A DNA stretch of 64,000 nt from Deroplatys truncata (GCA_030765065.1 CM060990.1:420865198-420929197), one strand, 5' to 3'. Shown: positions 1 to 12,499, numbered from the stretch's first letter. Notes: a model not told the origin generated them from the sequence alone. A program made the numbers and translations.

Positions 1-397
1 TATGTAGAAACCCTCATCTCCTTTTTGCACAAATTTACATCCGAAGTCGTTTTGGATTGTAGAATGTTAAACAAAAAATGAATATAAACTTAAGTTCTAG
101 AAAATAGGCAGAGGACGAAGAAAAAGCTATCACTGCTCAGTATATTATCTACTCTTATGGCTGCCTGAACCTGATTGTGGATCCTAATTTTCAGAATTAA
201 TTATATGTTCGGCTGTTGGTTTTAATTCAGAATGATACATTTTTACACTCACAACAGCCCGAGAATGAAAATTTCATCGGGAGGAGAAGGGTGCGGAAGC
301 TGAAAACCCTGCTCTCTCAGCAACTCTGCTCGACGCGAGGAATAAGAGAAGAACCAATGAAAGGCATTTAAATCACAGATAAAGAATTTCACCTCTA
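1..397. other. No gene seen
   Basis: AT-rich sequence with no recognisable coding trace. It lies on the downstream side of the hAT remnant, where its C-terminal part would be expected. No hAT dimerisation motif is visible, so that end is either lost or outside the window. Confidence 0.5.
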
Positions 398-1909
398 TTA
401 TATAAGTTTAGCAGCATGAAGACTGAGTTGGTGGGCGTAGCAGTGTTCAAAGATTGGAAGAGGATAAGACTGTCTTATAATTGCCTTATAATCATCCTTA
501 TGACCTGACATAACTGTAGCTCTGTCATATGTTTGGCATATGACTGTATTTTCACCAATGTTCCACTCTTTAAGATTTGCGATTATGACATCAGCTAAAG
601 CTTTAGCAGGCTTATCAGAAGACACAAAAAATGTTATGTGTTACCTTCACATTACTTTCTCTACTCTTGTACAAGCTATTTTTACAAACGCTTATTCTCC
701 ATCTACTTCACGTTGAACGAGACAAGCGTTTACAGAAACTTATCTTATTGCTATTTTTCTTGAAGGTGCAGAGAGAATATGGTAGGCTTTAAGCGATAGT
801 CAAATCTTTTAAGAGCTGATTGCTATGTGGAGCATTCCATTCTCTTTGCATGTCCAGGACATGAAAAAAGAATAACGAAATCCCATTTGAGAAAAAGCAT
901 AGATATTGGAAAATTCAAACAAATAACCAGGAATATCTCGGAAATGATTCACTGGACAAAAAAAGGTATATGACATAAATCGTGTGTTTTAACGAGATCT
1001 ACATTTTTATGTAGAAAACGTTTGTCTAGCTCTTACGGTTTACCAGTTACACGTAAGCCATTCAGAATGAAGAGGACTTTGAGGACATGCCCAGAAAATT
1101 CAAGATATACATTTCATTTGCCAAAAAATATCTTAAACATATGATATTTTAATAAAAATCGTTGGAGCCATTTTCGAGAAAATCAAAATTTTCCATGTAA
1201 ACGGTAGTCTGGGGTAGCGGGATTTTCTTGAAAATCTACGTGTTCGCATCCCTGAAAGATACTAACATCAAATACCAAGTTTAGTATTTATCCGATTTTT
1301 CGTTTTTGAGTTATGCTGTTCACAGACAGACACATACACGTGCATGTTTCCAAAAATGCTTTATTGGGATTCAGGGAACCACTAAACACGTATTTCCGGT
1401 GAAATTCCGGTATCGAATTTTTGGGTGGAATGCAATACTTCCCCAACTTGCTATACGTAGTACGGAAAGTAAAATACCTAGGAACCGATTCTTCAGCTTT
1501 TCCGTTGGTGCAGTACCTCACAATAATACTCAATTGAGATTTTACTGAAACATCAGTAATTTCATCAGTTTGTACGAAAACAAATTCAGCAGATTCGATT
1601 TCTCCTCGAATACGTTCCTGAACAGCGAGAGTTACAGCCTGAATTAAATCATTTTGTACGTCACTAGAGTAGCCTTGAAAACATTCTCTAAGTCCAGATG
1701 ATCTCACAAGAAACATTCTTCCGAAGTCAGTAAATCAAGAGCAGCCAGGTAGTTCTCTTTATTAAATGAACTTTGGCTTTCTCTATGGCCCCTAAATGGC
1801 AATTCTTGTATGCCCAAATAGCACCTACTAATCTCCCTACAGTTTGCCTGTTTTGACACTGTTTCATTTTGTCTAGCGGCTTGTAACCCGTGTCTCTATG
1901 AGACAGCAT
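398..1909 (-). pseudogene. hAT-family transposase remnant (DUF4371/ZMYM-like)
   Basis: Two pieces on the minus strand read in the order expected for a DUF4371-type hAT transposase. The upstream piece (1288-1716) has a VQTDEITDVSVKSQLSIIVRY block, the usual 'DE..DVS...QLS+++RY' region around the first catalytic Asp. The downstream piece (398-625) has CQTYDRATVMSG and FEHCYAHQLSLHAAKL, the usual 'YDGA..MSG' and 'HC.AH.LNL' motifs. A shorter piece at 1727-1909 may be more N-terminal sequence. The pieces lie about 660 bp apart, more than the roughly 180 bp expected, so foreign sequence sits between them. The C-terminus is missing. It is a dead copy: the frame is broken and the protein reading stops making sense after RYF near 1480. 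The family call is firm; the exact hAT lineage is not. Confidence 0.7.
640..1480. repeat. Noncoding insertion inside the hAT remnant
   Basis: Homology to the hAT transposase stops near 1480 and resumes near 625. The intervening sequence does not read as transposase. Its right part holds a GAGTTATGCTGTTCACAGACA stretch, of a kind I have seen in dispersed arthropod repeats. The boundaries are approximate because no target duplication was found. Confidence 0.35.
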
Positions 1910-2849
1910 GATCTATACGACTTCGTCCTAGCATGTGGAACTTTCCCGCACATTTTATGTGGTTCTCTGATGCCGGGTGTTTTTTGACTTTCTTTTCAAA
2001 ATTGTTTATAGTGTTGACGCCAGTTTTGCGCCAAAGCTCTCCCCACTACCGCCACACATCAAGCAATAAAAACAGGCGGCTTTTTTATCTTTTCCTCCCC
2101 CAGTTCCACACAACCACTGGTATTTATCGTACCAGCTTTTTCGACATGTTCGCACACATTTTCCATCCTGCTAAGATAAAGTTGTGTTGGGCCGTTTCTT
2201 CAGTTTTTTATTGTAGCCTTTTGTTCTAGCGAAAGTGATGAAATGCTACTGTTAAGCAGGTATAGAACTGCATCGAAGGCAGGACTGTTAGGTTTAAATT
2301 CAGAAGACATTGTCCTGGTAAGCACAACCGGATGACACACATACACTCACGTGGCAAGCACACCGCGCACTTATTAATATTCTCTCTGACGAACTGAACA
2401 CACTAAAACACCAAAACTTACTGGTACAGCAGAACACTGTCCTGTCAATAAATTACTGTCTTTGTGTTTCTTCACCAATGTTGGTGTGCTTTTAGAGCTT
2501 AAGTTACAGTTTGTTAATGATATATAAGCTTATGGTGCTGCGTGTTTACGCAGCGGCGTATTGTTTTAGATAAAATATGCTTTAAAATTTAGTCAGTCAT
2601 TCAAATAATTGCTAAATTGTGCTTTAGAGGTAGCCAATTAGAGCGCCTCGCTCCAGCATAATTCAAGCACCACAGCCAATCACAGTAAAGGGAGACGAAA
2701 GCCAATCTGTCTAGTGGGCGGGGAAATCTGGCTATAGGAACACGTTTTACAGTTACCGCGGTCAGAGGACGTGTCTATTTCCCTAATTCACGTTTACCCT
2801 GTCTACCCTGTCTCACCTGACGCTTCGCCCCTGGTAACTACCACAACAA
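1910..2849. other. No supported gene; possible 5' flank of the hAT remnant
   Basis: No protein in either direction could be assigned. A CCAATCACAG (CCAAT-like) box and a GTGGGCGGGG (GC-box-like) stretch occur at about 2680-2725, so promoter-like sequence of some element may lie here. The minus-strand translation near 2000-2200 shows a few Cys residues that could be a decayed N-terminal zinc finger of the hAT protein, but this is weak. Confidence 0.35.
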
Positions 2850-3668
2850 AGTGAAAAGAACCAGTTACCTTGGTTTTATTCAAAAGCAAAAGGCAGCAGA
2901 ATCGTAAGTTCTTCTTCATTGATTCCTTATGTACGTTCAGTGTACTACAAGTACAACGGTTGATTAAATAACGAAACGCAAAGCAAAGAAAGGTAATAAA
3001 TAGAGGCGGGGAAATATTAAGAAAGGGCTACCATAATGTGAATTCTTTGACAAAACATAAAAATGTGAAGAAAAAATTCCAAAGCATTGTTAAATGGATA
3101 TTTTGAAATCAAAACATCTCAATTGCAATTGAAGGGTTTGGAACAGGTTCACTCCGTTGGGATCAAATAATTGGTTTTGTTAAGTCTTAAACTTATTAGA
3201 AAAAATAATTTACTGGTTGCCTTCACTTAATATTAATTACAACATGCCAGTAAGACCACCGTTTCGCGAAAATAAAAACTCTTCAAGAATAGAGGGCGTT
3301 TAGTGTTGTACGCGAGTCACATAGAGGAAATGCTAGATTTTCTCAACGTTACCTAATTGTGGGAAAGATTGGCTTGCATTTTCTAAAGTGTATCAAGAGA
3401 GCTGCCCATATTCACATATGGAAAGACGGCTCATTGCTAACGGAAATTATTTTAAAAACGAGAATTCGTAAATCTTACAAAATATGAGAAATATGAAGAT
3501 TTTGCGAGAACATGATTATCAAATGTGAACGTGTTTGTCACATACATTGCTTTCTACACACTGCTAAGCATAAAACGCTTATTCCCATGATGAAAGCAAG
3601 ATGTTTTAGAATATAAAATAGCATATTTTGCCTGTCTCTAGTCATGAATACTAAGTAGTAGTTAAACG
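2850..3668 (+). repeat. Repeat arm A, inverted partner of 35.1-36.0 kb
   Basis: This stretch aligns along almost its whole length with the reverse complement of about 35,097-36,000. Shared landmarks in order: a CAGTTACCTTG/TAGTTGCCTTG block, TTGATTAAATA, the CAGGTTCACT block, AATAAAAACTC, AATAGAGGGCGTT, GGAAATGCTA, TTTGTCACATACATTG and TAGAATATAA. The two copies differ by many substitutions, so they are old. Their inverted orientation around two later insertions suggests they are the two arms of one older inverted-repeat element. No coding sequence is seen. Confidence 0.75.
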
Positions 3669-4776
3669 CCATTTTTCAACAGTTATTAACAATTTACTTA
3701 TATTAAGTTCAATCATTTATCATAGTTTTATGCTCACAACATTGTAACATATATAATTTAAAATACAATAAAAGTTATTTAAATATTGGTCGATAAACAG
3801 CGCCGTTATCGAGCTTTGTTCCTTGCAAGAGTTCCAATAGAAAATAAGGTGAGGGTCAGTTGTTATCTTACTGTTAAAGATTCAAACATGAAGGCGAGCC
3901 GATAAATCATTCTTTTGTGTCTCAACGGTTCTTTCCGTAAGTATGAAGTAAAGTGGGTATTTTGAAACGAACGTTGAGAGAAGTCGTTGCCGTTCAAAAG
4001 TTTAAGTTATAACCAATCGCAGAGGGATATGGTCAAGCAGAAATCAAAGAGGAACCAATAGCAAAATAGAAAGACCTGGCTACACGGCTAATTTAACGAA
4101 GGCTGGCATAATAGGGCATATAAGGTGAAGTTAGTCAGATTCGAGACTTACCCTGGTCATTCTGCTCACTCTGGAAGTGCGATGCGTGTGCTTATGAGCA
4201 AAATGCGACACGTTCCTGATCATTCGTCAAATACTTATAAAGTATAAGTATTGTCAGCTACGTAACAGAAAAGAATACCGTTCTATTAAAGTGCATATTA
4301 TACAAGAAACCAATAATCGTCGAAAAATTATAATTAATAGTGAGGTAATTACGCGAATTAAGTAGCTCGTCTACAGAATGTTCAAGTTCCCAGCAAGAAC
4401 CTATTATAGTGCCGAAGCAAGAAACCATTCACGTCGGCCAAGAATAAAGAGATAAACAGTGATCGGTTTACGTGAAGGAAAAATGTACCTGGTAGATAAC
4501 ATACGCGTAAGTGATTGATGCGGAAGATAAACAAAAAATTAAGTGGATGTTGCATGGCAAATTGGTATTAAGCCGGTGTTTTCCTGAATCGCGCCCGAAT
4601 AACCTACACTCCTTATTCCTCCCACACTTCACCATCATTTACAGCCAAGGATTACGACGAAAAGTACGGACCCTGGCATGGTGTTATTCCGCGTCTAAGA
4701 CCTTCGACGAGGTCAAGAGGTCATCTCCTGAGGTGGACTTAGCCACATTCACATCATCTTCGAGCGACGGGCGTCA
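3640..4776 (+). repeat. Gypsy 5' LTR
   Basis: It aligns with 23,871-25,034 over more than 1 kb, sharing GAAAATAAGGTGAG, TTAAAGATTCAAAC, CGAGACTTAC, the GTGCCGAAGCAAGAA block, CCTGGTAGA and CAGCCAAGGATTAC. The match is clear from about 3675; the first roughly 60 bp corresponding to the TGTGAGG start of the other copy are poorly preserved. Homology ends near the GGGCGTCA at 4776. TTTGGTGCGACCAAC at about 4786 is a possible primer-binding site. The ORF inside it (4511-4819) is LTR sequence and probably not a gene. Confidence 0.75.
4117..4140 (+). promoter_or_regulatory. LTR core promoter (TATA and initiator)
   Basis: CATATAAGG is followed about 15 bases later by GTCAGATTCGAGACTTAC, an arthropod-type TCAG initiator. 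The same pair is kept in the 3' LTR (TTATATAAGG, then GTCAGACTCGAGACTTAC at about 24,374-24,405). An AATAAA signal follows at 4443-4448 and again at 24,688-24,693, giving the normal U3-R-U5 order. Confidence 0.6.
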
Positions 4777-5225
4777 CGTCATAGATTTGGTGCGACCAAC
4801 TGCGGGGCTGCCGAAGTAGGTCAAGGTGTCAACCTACGCACTCGTTGGAAGTACGAGAACATCGAAACCAGGACCAAAAATACCGAGGATACTAACGCGA
4901 ATACGAATACCTTCCAAGCTAGACCGCTACAATTTGTTTTGGTGCGCATGATTAAATGAAGCTGAGGAGCATGTAGACAAAATATCTATTCATAATATAG
5001 CAGGGCAAAACGTGCTAGGAAACACCAGCTGTGACGGAGGTAATGGCTTCGATTGAACCCCACACCCTTTCCTGAAGTAGGAAACATTCCATCCCAGAGG
5101 GAACAGGTAGCACTAACTCCCCAGTCACATGCAGGAGGGCCAGCCATATACCTGTCAGTACCTTTAAAGAGATTTTCCTGGCTCGATAATAAATTGAGAT
5201 AACAGGGATTTAGAAGGCAAAATAA

Positions 5226-5591
5226 TGATAGATTAGGCGAAAAAACAGAGAATTAGAAAACAGATTCAATGACAAACTAAGTGATCCTAACAGGGGCTTA
5301 GAAAATAAATTAAGTCAGCAGAACAGGGAGCTGCAAAGTAAATTAAGTCAGCATAACAAAGAGCTAGGGGATAAGCTAGATAAAATCGCCAATGTTACGG
5401 GGCAAATAGAAAATTCACTGCCCAGAACCAAAGTTCTGGAATTTTTAGCCGACAGTAATATAGAATTGCAAAGAGGGTTGGATAATGCAACTGTAGAGGT
5501 GATTCAAGTTACGCATGAGAGCCAACAGTCCACTAAAGAAGTAGAAGACAGGGGTACTAGTCCACACACAAGAAAACAGGGACGACTTAGC
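5226..5591 (+). pseudogene. Gypsy gag fragment, coiled coil
   Basis: An open stretch without a start codon runs to a TAG at about 5591. Its first half is heptad-like, with repeated Leu and polar residues (LENKLSQQNRELQSKL, then LSQHNKELGDKLDK), and predicts a strong coiled coil. Coiled coils are common in gag proteins of long Ty3/gypsy elements. The position, downstream of the LTR and upstream of the protease, fits gag. The frame is closed upstream by three stops near 5225, so the N-terminus is lost or shifted. Confidence 0.5.
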
Positions 5592-5914
5592 TAGGGCACA
5601 AAGCAACCTCAGTCAGGCTGTGGAAAGACAGTTAATTTACGTAGACAAAGATACTAATAGTGTAAAGACACTAGCTTTATCCTTAAGTGTATAAATGTTT
5701 GCACTGACGCCCGACTACAGGATCTGGGAGGTAAGAACGGCACTTGAAAAAGAAATTAATGTAAGGAAACACTAAACAAGTTTATCTCGAACTAAGGACC
5801 TCTCTTAGCCACATTATCTAGTGCGGCATAAAGTGCGTCTAATTAGTAATGGTAGCATGAGCCACCAAAAACAATGATAAATGCATGTGAACCTACACAA
5901 AATATCTCGTCATC

Positions 5915-6130
5915 TAACAGTAGCCTAGTTCCCAAGGTCGCGGGTTCAAACTCGATGGAGGGCGATGGATTTTTTCGGGCGTAAAAATTAGCATGGCTTC
6001 CTTAGAAAGGGAAGTAAAGCCGGTGGTCCCGTGCCGTAAATCAACCTCTAGCCTGATAAAGAGGGCTCTGAACAAAATTACAGGTCTTTTACGCCCAATA
6101 TAGAATGGGACGCTAAGCACCACAGCAGTT
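5915..6130. repeat. SINE-like fragment inside gag
   Basis: The sequence holds a B-box-like GCGGGTTCAAACTCGATGGAG followed by GGCGATGGATTTTT and AGTAAAGCCGGTGGTCCCGTG. This combination resembles the 3' half of tRNA-derived arthropod SINEs. No A box was found upstream, so it would be 5'-truncated. The assignment rests on my memory of such repeats. Confidence 0.4.
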
Positions 6131-7430
6131 AAAGAACGCCAATAAATAAAAAAAATCTAACAGTCACACCAATGAACACAGTGTCAGTGACTATTGCACC
6201 ACTGCAGTTCATTGTGGCGAGGTACCACAATCTTTATTAAGTGAACTAAGTGCACTTATTTCCCAAGGCAGTAGGGATGATTCTCCATTATCTCCCATGA
6301 GGGAATTAGATGAATATTTCCAATTGAACCCAGGTACCAAAATTATTCAAAATGCCAATCGTCCGCAAATAGTTAAGAGGAAGGGTTTCCGAGTAGGCTA
6401 AATTACTTTTTCATGGCCACACAACTTACCAGATGTTTAAGCAGGTATTTTTAGTATATTACCGGAGAGTGCATAGCCGAACTGTCATACGCCAAGAAAT
6501 ACTTACGATATGACCAAACAATTCAGTACGATATGTCAATGCAGTACTGCTTCTTGCGTATAATAAACAAAAGCCGGCTAACTGAACCCGAGATGGCTCA
6601 AAGGAAAATGATACAACTGGTCACGATTCACTTCCCACCACAAAACAGAAATTTCATTCGCGTTGCGAAAATGGCGTCATGTTCTTAACTAATAGAGCTA
6701 TTGTCATCACTTGAAAATTGCGCGCCTACGTCAGGAATTGACAACGATGGACCGCTGGCTTTAGCAGACACTGTCGTGGTTACCGTGACGTCACAGTGAC
6801 AATTCTTTAGATTAGGGACCGTCCCCCGGTGAAAGAGCCCGCACACCTACCAGGACTCCGTACCTCACTTCTTCGGAGACCTCGCGGCTTAGGAGGATAT
6901 CAGTTAAATCAGAATAGTAATGTAATGGTCGCGAGCTAAGAATAAACAATGTACATTTCCACTGGGGATCGAAGAGCAGCACATGTCAGAACTATCACGC
7001 AACAGAGGCACCGGACCAGATTTAAAAGGGCCGCAGAGAGTAATGACCGCCAGATGACTATTTCAGTAATGAAGGCACTGTCACTTATAACCGCGAGCAG
7101 GACAACACAGCTGGCACGAACCCTGCTATAAACAAACAGATGCCGGAAAACTAACGTGGGAGGCGACCACGACCCGCCGGAATTTCTGTACCCACTTAAG
7201 GGGATAAACAGCCTTGAAGGGTCATCACTTGCATAATGCGAAAATTTTTGCCCAGGCATATTGGAAAATAACATACTAGAAAGACATACGCCAAACGGAG
7301 AAAATAGCTTGGCAGAGTCACTTAAAACAAAGAGTAAAAATCTCAGGAATATTTACATGCGCACTCTTAGATAGTTGCACCAATACCTCTATGCTCGGAA
7401 AATGTTATAGGAAAATTGTATCCAGTGGGA
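6130..7430 (+). pseudogene. Decayed gag C-terminal region
   Basis: Short gag-like stretches are visible but no continuous frame. About 6240-6400 reads as LLSELSALISQGS followed by a Pro/Asn-rich piece. About 6480-6680 reads with AKKYLRYDQTIQYDMSMQYC, similar in style to capsid-like gag sequence. Short ORFs on both strands near 6940-7270 look fortuitous. No CCHC knuckle could be confirmed. Confidence 0.35.
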
Positions 7431-7439
7431 AGAAACCAC

Positions 7440-7695
7440 AAAATTTACCAGTGTCGAATGACTTTTGCACCTTAGAGGTCGGCAAACACAAACAACGAAT
7501 GAGGGAACAAGCTATGTTTGAAGTACTGATAAGAACACTTATAAGGGAAATTGTGTGTTAATAGCTCCAAGACTAAATGTAGACTTTTTAATAGGCACTG
7601 ACTTATTGTTCAAACATAAAGCCAAAGTGTATTTTGAGAGCAAAGTAGTAGAATTGATGGTAAATGAATATATAGTTAAAGTATCTTTCATGTAA
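7440..7695 (+). pseudogene. Gypsy aspartic protease domain, C-terminal half
   Basis: The plus-strand translation contains LPVSN, EVGKHKQRMREQAMFEVLI and then LIAPRLNVDFLIGTDLLF followed by HKAKVYFESKVVELMVN. 'NVDFLIGTD.L..HKAKV.F' is the conserved ILGxD region of retrotransposon proteases, and the spacing to the upstream LPVS block is right. The catalytic DSG upstream is not readable. It sits between gag and RT as expected. Confidence 0.65.
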
Positions 7696-7699
7696 CCTC

Positions 7700-8325
7700 A
7701 CGAAGAAATATAATCTAACCGCCTCCCAGAAGAAAAAGGTATCGTGGATGAACCGTTTTTTGTAGAAATCATAGACAGGCACATATTATATGCTTGCTAT
7801 TAGCGGGAAAAATAAGAAATAAGATTCCTTAATAAGGCGGGTGACGTAGGTTTAATGTATATGGGCGACGACGAATCAAAGAGCGCTTATGGGCATTGAA
7901 GAGAATTAGAAAACAACAGTCAATGAATGCATACCTCTCTGGCAGGAAGCAAGTAGTGATCGAAGAACAACTAAAGGACAAAGTATCAGGTACAGAGGGT
8001 TTTCCGCCTTCATAAAAGAATGCTCTACCATAAGTGTTAGTAAACAATATAAATGTGTTTTCAGAGTCACCAGAAAAATTCAATGTATACACCAAGGGTG
8101 GCGAAAACGACTTCCTTCCGCAAGTCACCAATTATGCAACACGCACTGCATCACTCAGCGACATGTGAATAACAAACGGACGGTTGCAGAGATTGAACGG
8201 CGCCTGCGAGTCAAAATAACTCGCGAGTCACGTTTTCGACACCTCTGGTATACACACAGTTTTATAGTAAAAGTTTAGTACATTTTCACACAAATCACGA
8301 AGCCTACCACTATCTTTACAAGCTG
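7700..8325. other. Degenerate linker between protease and RT; no gene resolved
   Basis: This spacer corresponds to the start of the pol connection to RT. I could not read any conserved motif in it. The minus-strand ORF at 7829-8131 has no recognisable family and is probably fortuitous. Confidence 0.4.
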
Positions 8326-8329
8326 AAGC

Positions 8330-8953
8330 AGAACGAGTTGTGGCAACTGCATTAAACCCAGGGATAATTGAAGATTCTCACGCTCCGTTTGTTAACCCTT
8401 TGTGTTCGATTTTAAAGAAAGACAAACCCGCAGATTAGCAACAGACGCAAGACGGATAAACAGACACACACTTAACGATCACTTCCATCCGAATTTTATC
8501 GATGATTTAATATTTAGAGTAAACAAGGGCAAGTTTTTCTCAATTATTCGCTTAGTGTCATTGTACAGGTAGATACCCCTATCCGAAGATGAGAGAATTA
8601 CACTTCTTTTTACTCAATGGGAGATTATATAGATTCTGCGGAGCTCCAATTGGTATGAAAAATTCAGATGCGGTGTTATTAAGGGCTACGCACGCCATAT
8701 TTGAAAACAGGGCCATAAACTACGCATGGCAATATGTAGAGGACTTTTTGGTATATAGCGAGAACTTCGAGTCGCATTTATATCGCCTGAGTTTGAAGAA
8801 ATTCGCCTACAGTGACATCACCATACATTTAAAGATGTCACACTTTGTCATGCGGGAAGTGAGCTTTATAGGGCATATTGTGCCCGATAAAGAATCAACC
8901 CGGATCCAAAGAAAACTGAGAGCATTCAAAGAATACCGAGTTCAAAGAACATA
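8330..8953 (+). pseudogene. Gypsy reverse transcriptase domain
   Basis: The early RT fingers are visible as KPRG-type debris with HAPFVNPLCSILKKD near 8380-8430. The 8589-8953 stretch is open and carries the palm: the FLLNGRLYRFCGAPIGMKNS block (usually 'Y.F..LPFGLKNS'), then YVEDFLVYSENFESHL at about 8733, where functional enzymes have YVDD, then SHFVMREVSFIGHIV ('SHF...V.FLGHIV'). The Asp-to-Glu change in the active-site box plus an upstream stop (near 8437) make it dead. The IRPDP-like thumb region is degraded after 8900. Confidence 0.75.
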
Positions 8954-9114
8954 AAGTAGTTACGCATTCTTTTATGTCTAATAAATTACGCCAATGAGGC
9001 AGCACCATTAAGAATATTATTATGCAAGGGAAGAAAACGGCAGTGGAGAGACACAGAAGAAAATTCACGGCAACCGGTGGAAGGATTATTTGCAAATACC
9101 GTTCTATCAAAAGA

Positions 9115-9290
9115 ACGCCATGACTGGTTTAATTTTTGAACTATTGCGCATCTACTGACTCGAGTACAAAAGCCTTTGGAGTAGTATTATTGCAGGTGTA
9201 TGATCCACTATCTTATGTACAGAAATCGCACTCATTCCATCCCCAGACGGTGGCTTTTGCACAGTAGCAAAATACTCATTCGGTGCCTCC
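9115..9290 (+). pseudogene. Gypsy RNase H domain, left part
   Basis: After RT, the translation gives LTRVQKPLE and, in another frame, STKAFGVVLLQVYDP and SYVQKSHSFHPQT, the start of a Ty3/gypsy RNase H ('TDAS..G+GAVL.Q....P++Y.S+.L'). The remaining half appears only about 7 kb away, at about 16,290. The domain is therefore interrupted here. Confidence 0.55.
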
Positions 9291-9379
9291 CCTAATCACA
9301 CCCTCCATAAACTTCTTGGACAAAAAATTGAAGTGCGTGTGCGCGTTGTTACCACAGTTTAAAAGAGGATTTAAAAGCA

Positions 9380-10950
9380 AAACTCTGCAGCTCAATTCCA
9401 TATGTATGAAATACAATAATGCTGTTTGTCTTGCTTACTTTACACACAATTGGAGTAAATAACTATGTATCACATAATAATTACATATGTTACAAATGCT
9501 TTAGAATACATCTGAGGAAGGGCTAGACTAATATATTACGCTACAAGAATGGAAATGCAACTTAATATATCCGAGGGAAACTTGAGCACGTCCTGAATAA
9601 AGTATCTCTACATTCTTGGACGACAGTAATTAAATATTGAAAAATATTAAAATACGTTAAAGGGAAACGAAACACAGAAATGAATATTTCATTCGCCACA
9701 TTAGTTTATTTGTCGCCAGGAATAAATAACAACGCACCTAGTTTCACCATCTCAAGGTGAATGGTTATCGGCTTACGGTCTGTTGTTGAGTTGACGCATG
9801 ACGTCATGAGAGCCGCACTGCAACCAGTCAAGACGTACGCAGCATAGTTTTAAATGACTAATAATTTCACGTGTTAATTTCATCAGAAGTTCACAACTTC
9901 TCTGAGCAACAAAGAGTAAAACTCAAGTTAGCCAATCGCTTCTCATAATCCAGTTAATACCTAATAGGTGATAAACAGTGGTTCAACATCTGCTTTGAAA
10001 GTGAGTGAACGTGGTATCCAACCTTAACAGCTTAAACCCAAAAAAGAGCTATTTACGCCAATCTGACATCGATTCCGAGACAGTGTGAAAACCGAAAACT
10101 GTGCTGGTTCCATCCATTGTTGTAGGTTTAAGAAATGTACACCTATGAATAATGACGAGGAAAGTGCGTGTTGCTCGGACTATGAAAACACAAAATTGCT
10201 GTAGGGTGATTTTGTCTGTATCACAAAGCATCCTAATCGTCCCAAATTAGTTATAGATCGTCATGTTTTGAATATTGTGAGGCATAGCAGCCTTAAAAAC
10301 CAAAAAGTAGAGCTAAAAATAAATTACTCACCGCCAACAATCCTGCCAGTAAAACCTGGCGATATTCCTGCTACTGTGGTTGACTCAGGAGAATGGCTTT
10401 GTCCTTGAACTGCAAGCGTGCAGTGGACCAGGGAGCTTCTTGCCTACGATGCAAATAGTGTAACACTAGTAGTTCAAAAGCATTGTCGACAAGTGCAGTT
10501 TCACATGTGCATGGTGAATTGAGGTATTCAATTGAAGAAAACAATTATATTATTTATATATGCTGATTTTACAGGTTTACTTATTGAAAGTATTATCATA
10601 ATTGTTTTTATGCTGTAATATAATGTATTAGTGATGCTATTTCGCCTAATATTTGTTGTTCCTGGAAAAAAGAAGTACCTTTGGAACAGCGTGTAAAACA
10701 ATACATCGAGAGGGAAGAACAATACAGCGCTGGCTCAAGTTAGCTTACGTCAAGTCATAGCTAAACTCCTTGAGTGAAACACAGTGGAAACAGTTTACAG
10801 CGTGGATTAATTCATGGATACAAAATAAGAGTTGTCATACCATCATGTATAGTGCTTGGCATTAGAAATATTTTTCCAGAACCCAGCGGAGTTTATGTAG
10901 GCCTCAAACTTAATAAACAAATTAAAAATAGTAAGTTTTAAATTCAAAGA

Positions 10951-10989
<39 letters not shown>

Positions 10990-11020
10990 TAAATTTGTAT
11001 GACGTGCCTATGACCAACCT
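9380..11020. other. No gene seen; AT-rich with an (ATT)n tract
   Basis: No reading frame here matches a known family. Two minus-strand ORFs (10,049-10,231 and 10,528-10,722) have no recognisable features. A simple (TTA/ATT)n tract occupies about 10,958-10,990. A CRE-like TGACGTCA occurs at about 9798, without supporting context. Confidence 0.45.
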
Positions 11021-11022
11021 TC

Positions 11023-12499
11023 CTATGTTGACTGGAAACGACAGAAGTGCTTCAATCGCAATAACTCTAATGGGGTTCGAAGCGTAGGAGCCTTATTCTT
11101 CGGTAGTGACAGATCAATTGCTGCGTCCGGTAATGAATCAACACAATGTGCGTGCAGAGACTTTTTTATTTCACGCATCATCAGAAGTTTCCATTCTTCG
11201 TTAGATTCCTCAATAATATTTTTCATGATCCAAGACCCAGATGCTTGGGGGGTACTGAAATTTGACACCAGTCTTTTTTATTTACACTGAAATTGTGATC
11301 TAGCGCTGCTATCATGGATCTAAGTTGAAAGCCATTATATGAAAAATGCATTCTTTTCGGAGCATATCTGAGACGAAGACTGTGACAGCTTTCTAAACTG
11401 CCAGTATGTATATAATGTCGAATACGAGTCAAATCTTTTAAGAAGGTGCTATACAAAACAATTTTCTTCAGAGCATGATAGGAGTTTGATTCGCCTTTAA
11501 TCCATAATTTATTTCTTTGGTCTTCTTCCAACAATTCTTCATGTTCACAAGACTTCAATTCATCGTTTTGTAGCCATTTATGTTAATTTTTATATGAAGA
11601 ATTGATGTGAATTTTTAATTAATATGGTACCGTTCTCATCACAGTTTTGTGCAGCCCACCATTAACGGTTATTTATACTGGCTTTCCATGCCATCAGCTC
11701 TGGGTATATTTTTCTACCATTTTAATTTTTTTCATTACACTTTTAGACAAATGCCATAGGTCAAATTCATGTTCAACTTCCGGATACTGAGGTTTTAACA
11801 GGTATCTTACACCCTCACGTCTTTCGGAGAGAGAGAAACTTCAACTCTAAACATTTCCTGATTTGCAAGCCTAGTCATTATGTTATCACAAGCAGCCTTT
11901 TCCAAATCGCCTTTCACTGTACCTCTTTGAACAAGCTGAAGGGGAATTTAAATCCATGACAGAATAGACTAAATATATTGCTGAAAATTCTGGGGAGTCA
12001 TACTGCCCATCCCCTGCCAACCATATAGGTATACCACAATCTTTTAATGAATTCAAGTTCTTTTTTATTTCTTGAATCCAAGGTGCTCTAACAACTGGTG
12101 CTGCCATGTTTCGAATGATTTTATCGAATGTACCCCTTGAAAATATTGCCAAACCCAGTAATTTGTAGGACTTAAATTGCAGAAACAATATACCAGATGA
12201 TAATAGTAAAGAACTTGATTTTAAAGAATTTCCTTCTGGTTTTTTCCTAATAAATTTTGAGAGTTCCAAGTGAATGTATTACCGCAATGACACACTCTTT
12301 TAACACATGTGATTTAGCTTTTAATGTAATGAGACGTATCGACTTCATTTGTATATAAAACATGAAAGTAGAGATTCCAAGCAACAATGAAATATTCCGC
12401 TGTAGCTTTATTTCCATTTATAGTGAAAGTCTCTACTTCTTCCTCGTTATCACTTGTATAAGAATCTGAAGTATCAGGTTCATAGAAACTTTCATTCAC
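11023..12499 (-). pseudogene. Kolobok-like DDE transposase remnant, copy 1
   Basis: The minus strand reads in order: an acidic N-terminal piece (12,499-12,314); GTFDKIIRNMAAPVV and IWLAGDGQYDSPEFSAIYLVY (12,269-11,886), with the conserved D of 'GDGR.DSPG.SA'; EHEFDLWHLSKSV in a broken stretch at about 11,700-11,860; and SYHALKKIVL followed by HTGSLESCHSLRLRYAPKRM and FSYNGFQLRSMIAALDHN (11,558-11,223). This protein is widespread in fish and arthropod genomes, usually as an uncharacterised protein. I believe it is a DDE transposase of the Kolobok or a related type, but the superfamily name is from memory. Several frames are needed, so it is a pseudogene. A second copy lies at 49.96-51.05 kb. 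Confidence 0.6.

Noticed and set aside
4511-4819. 102-codon plus-strand ORF
   Set aside because: It lies in the gypsy 5' LTR, and the matching 3' LTR region does not keep the frame.
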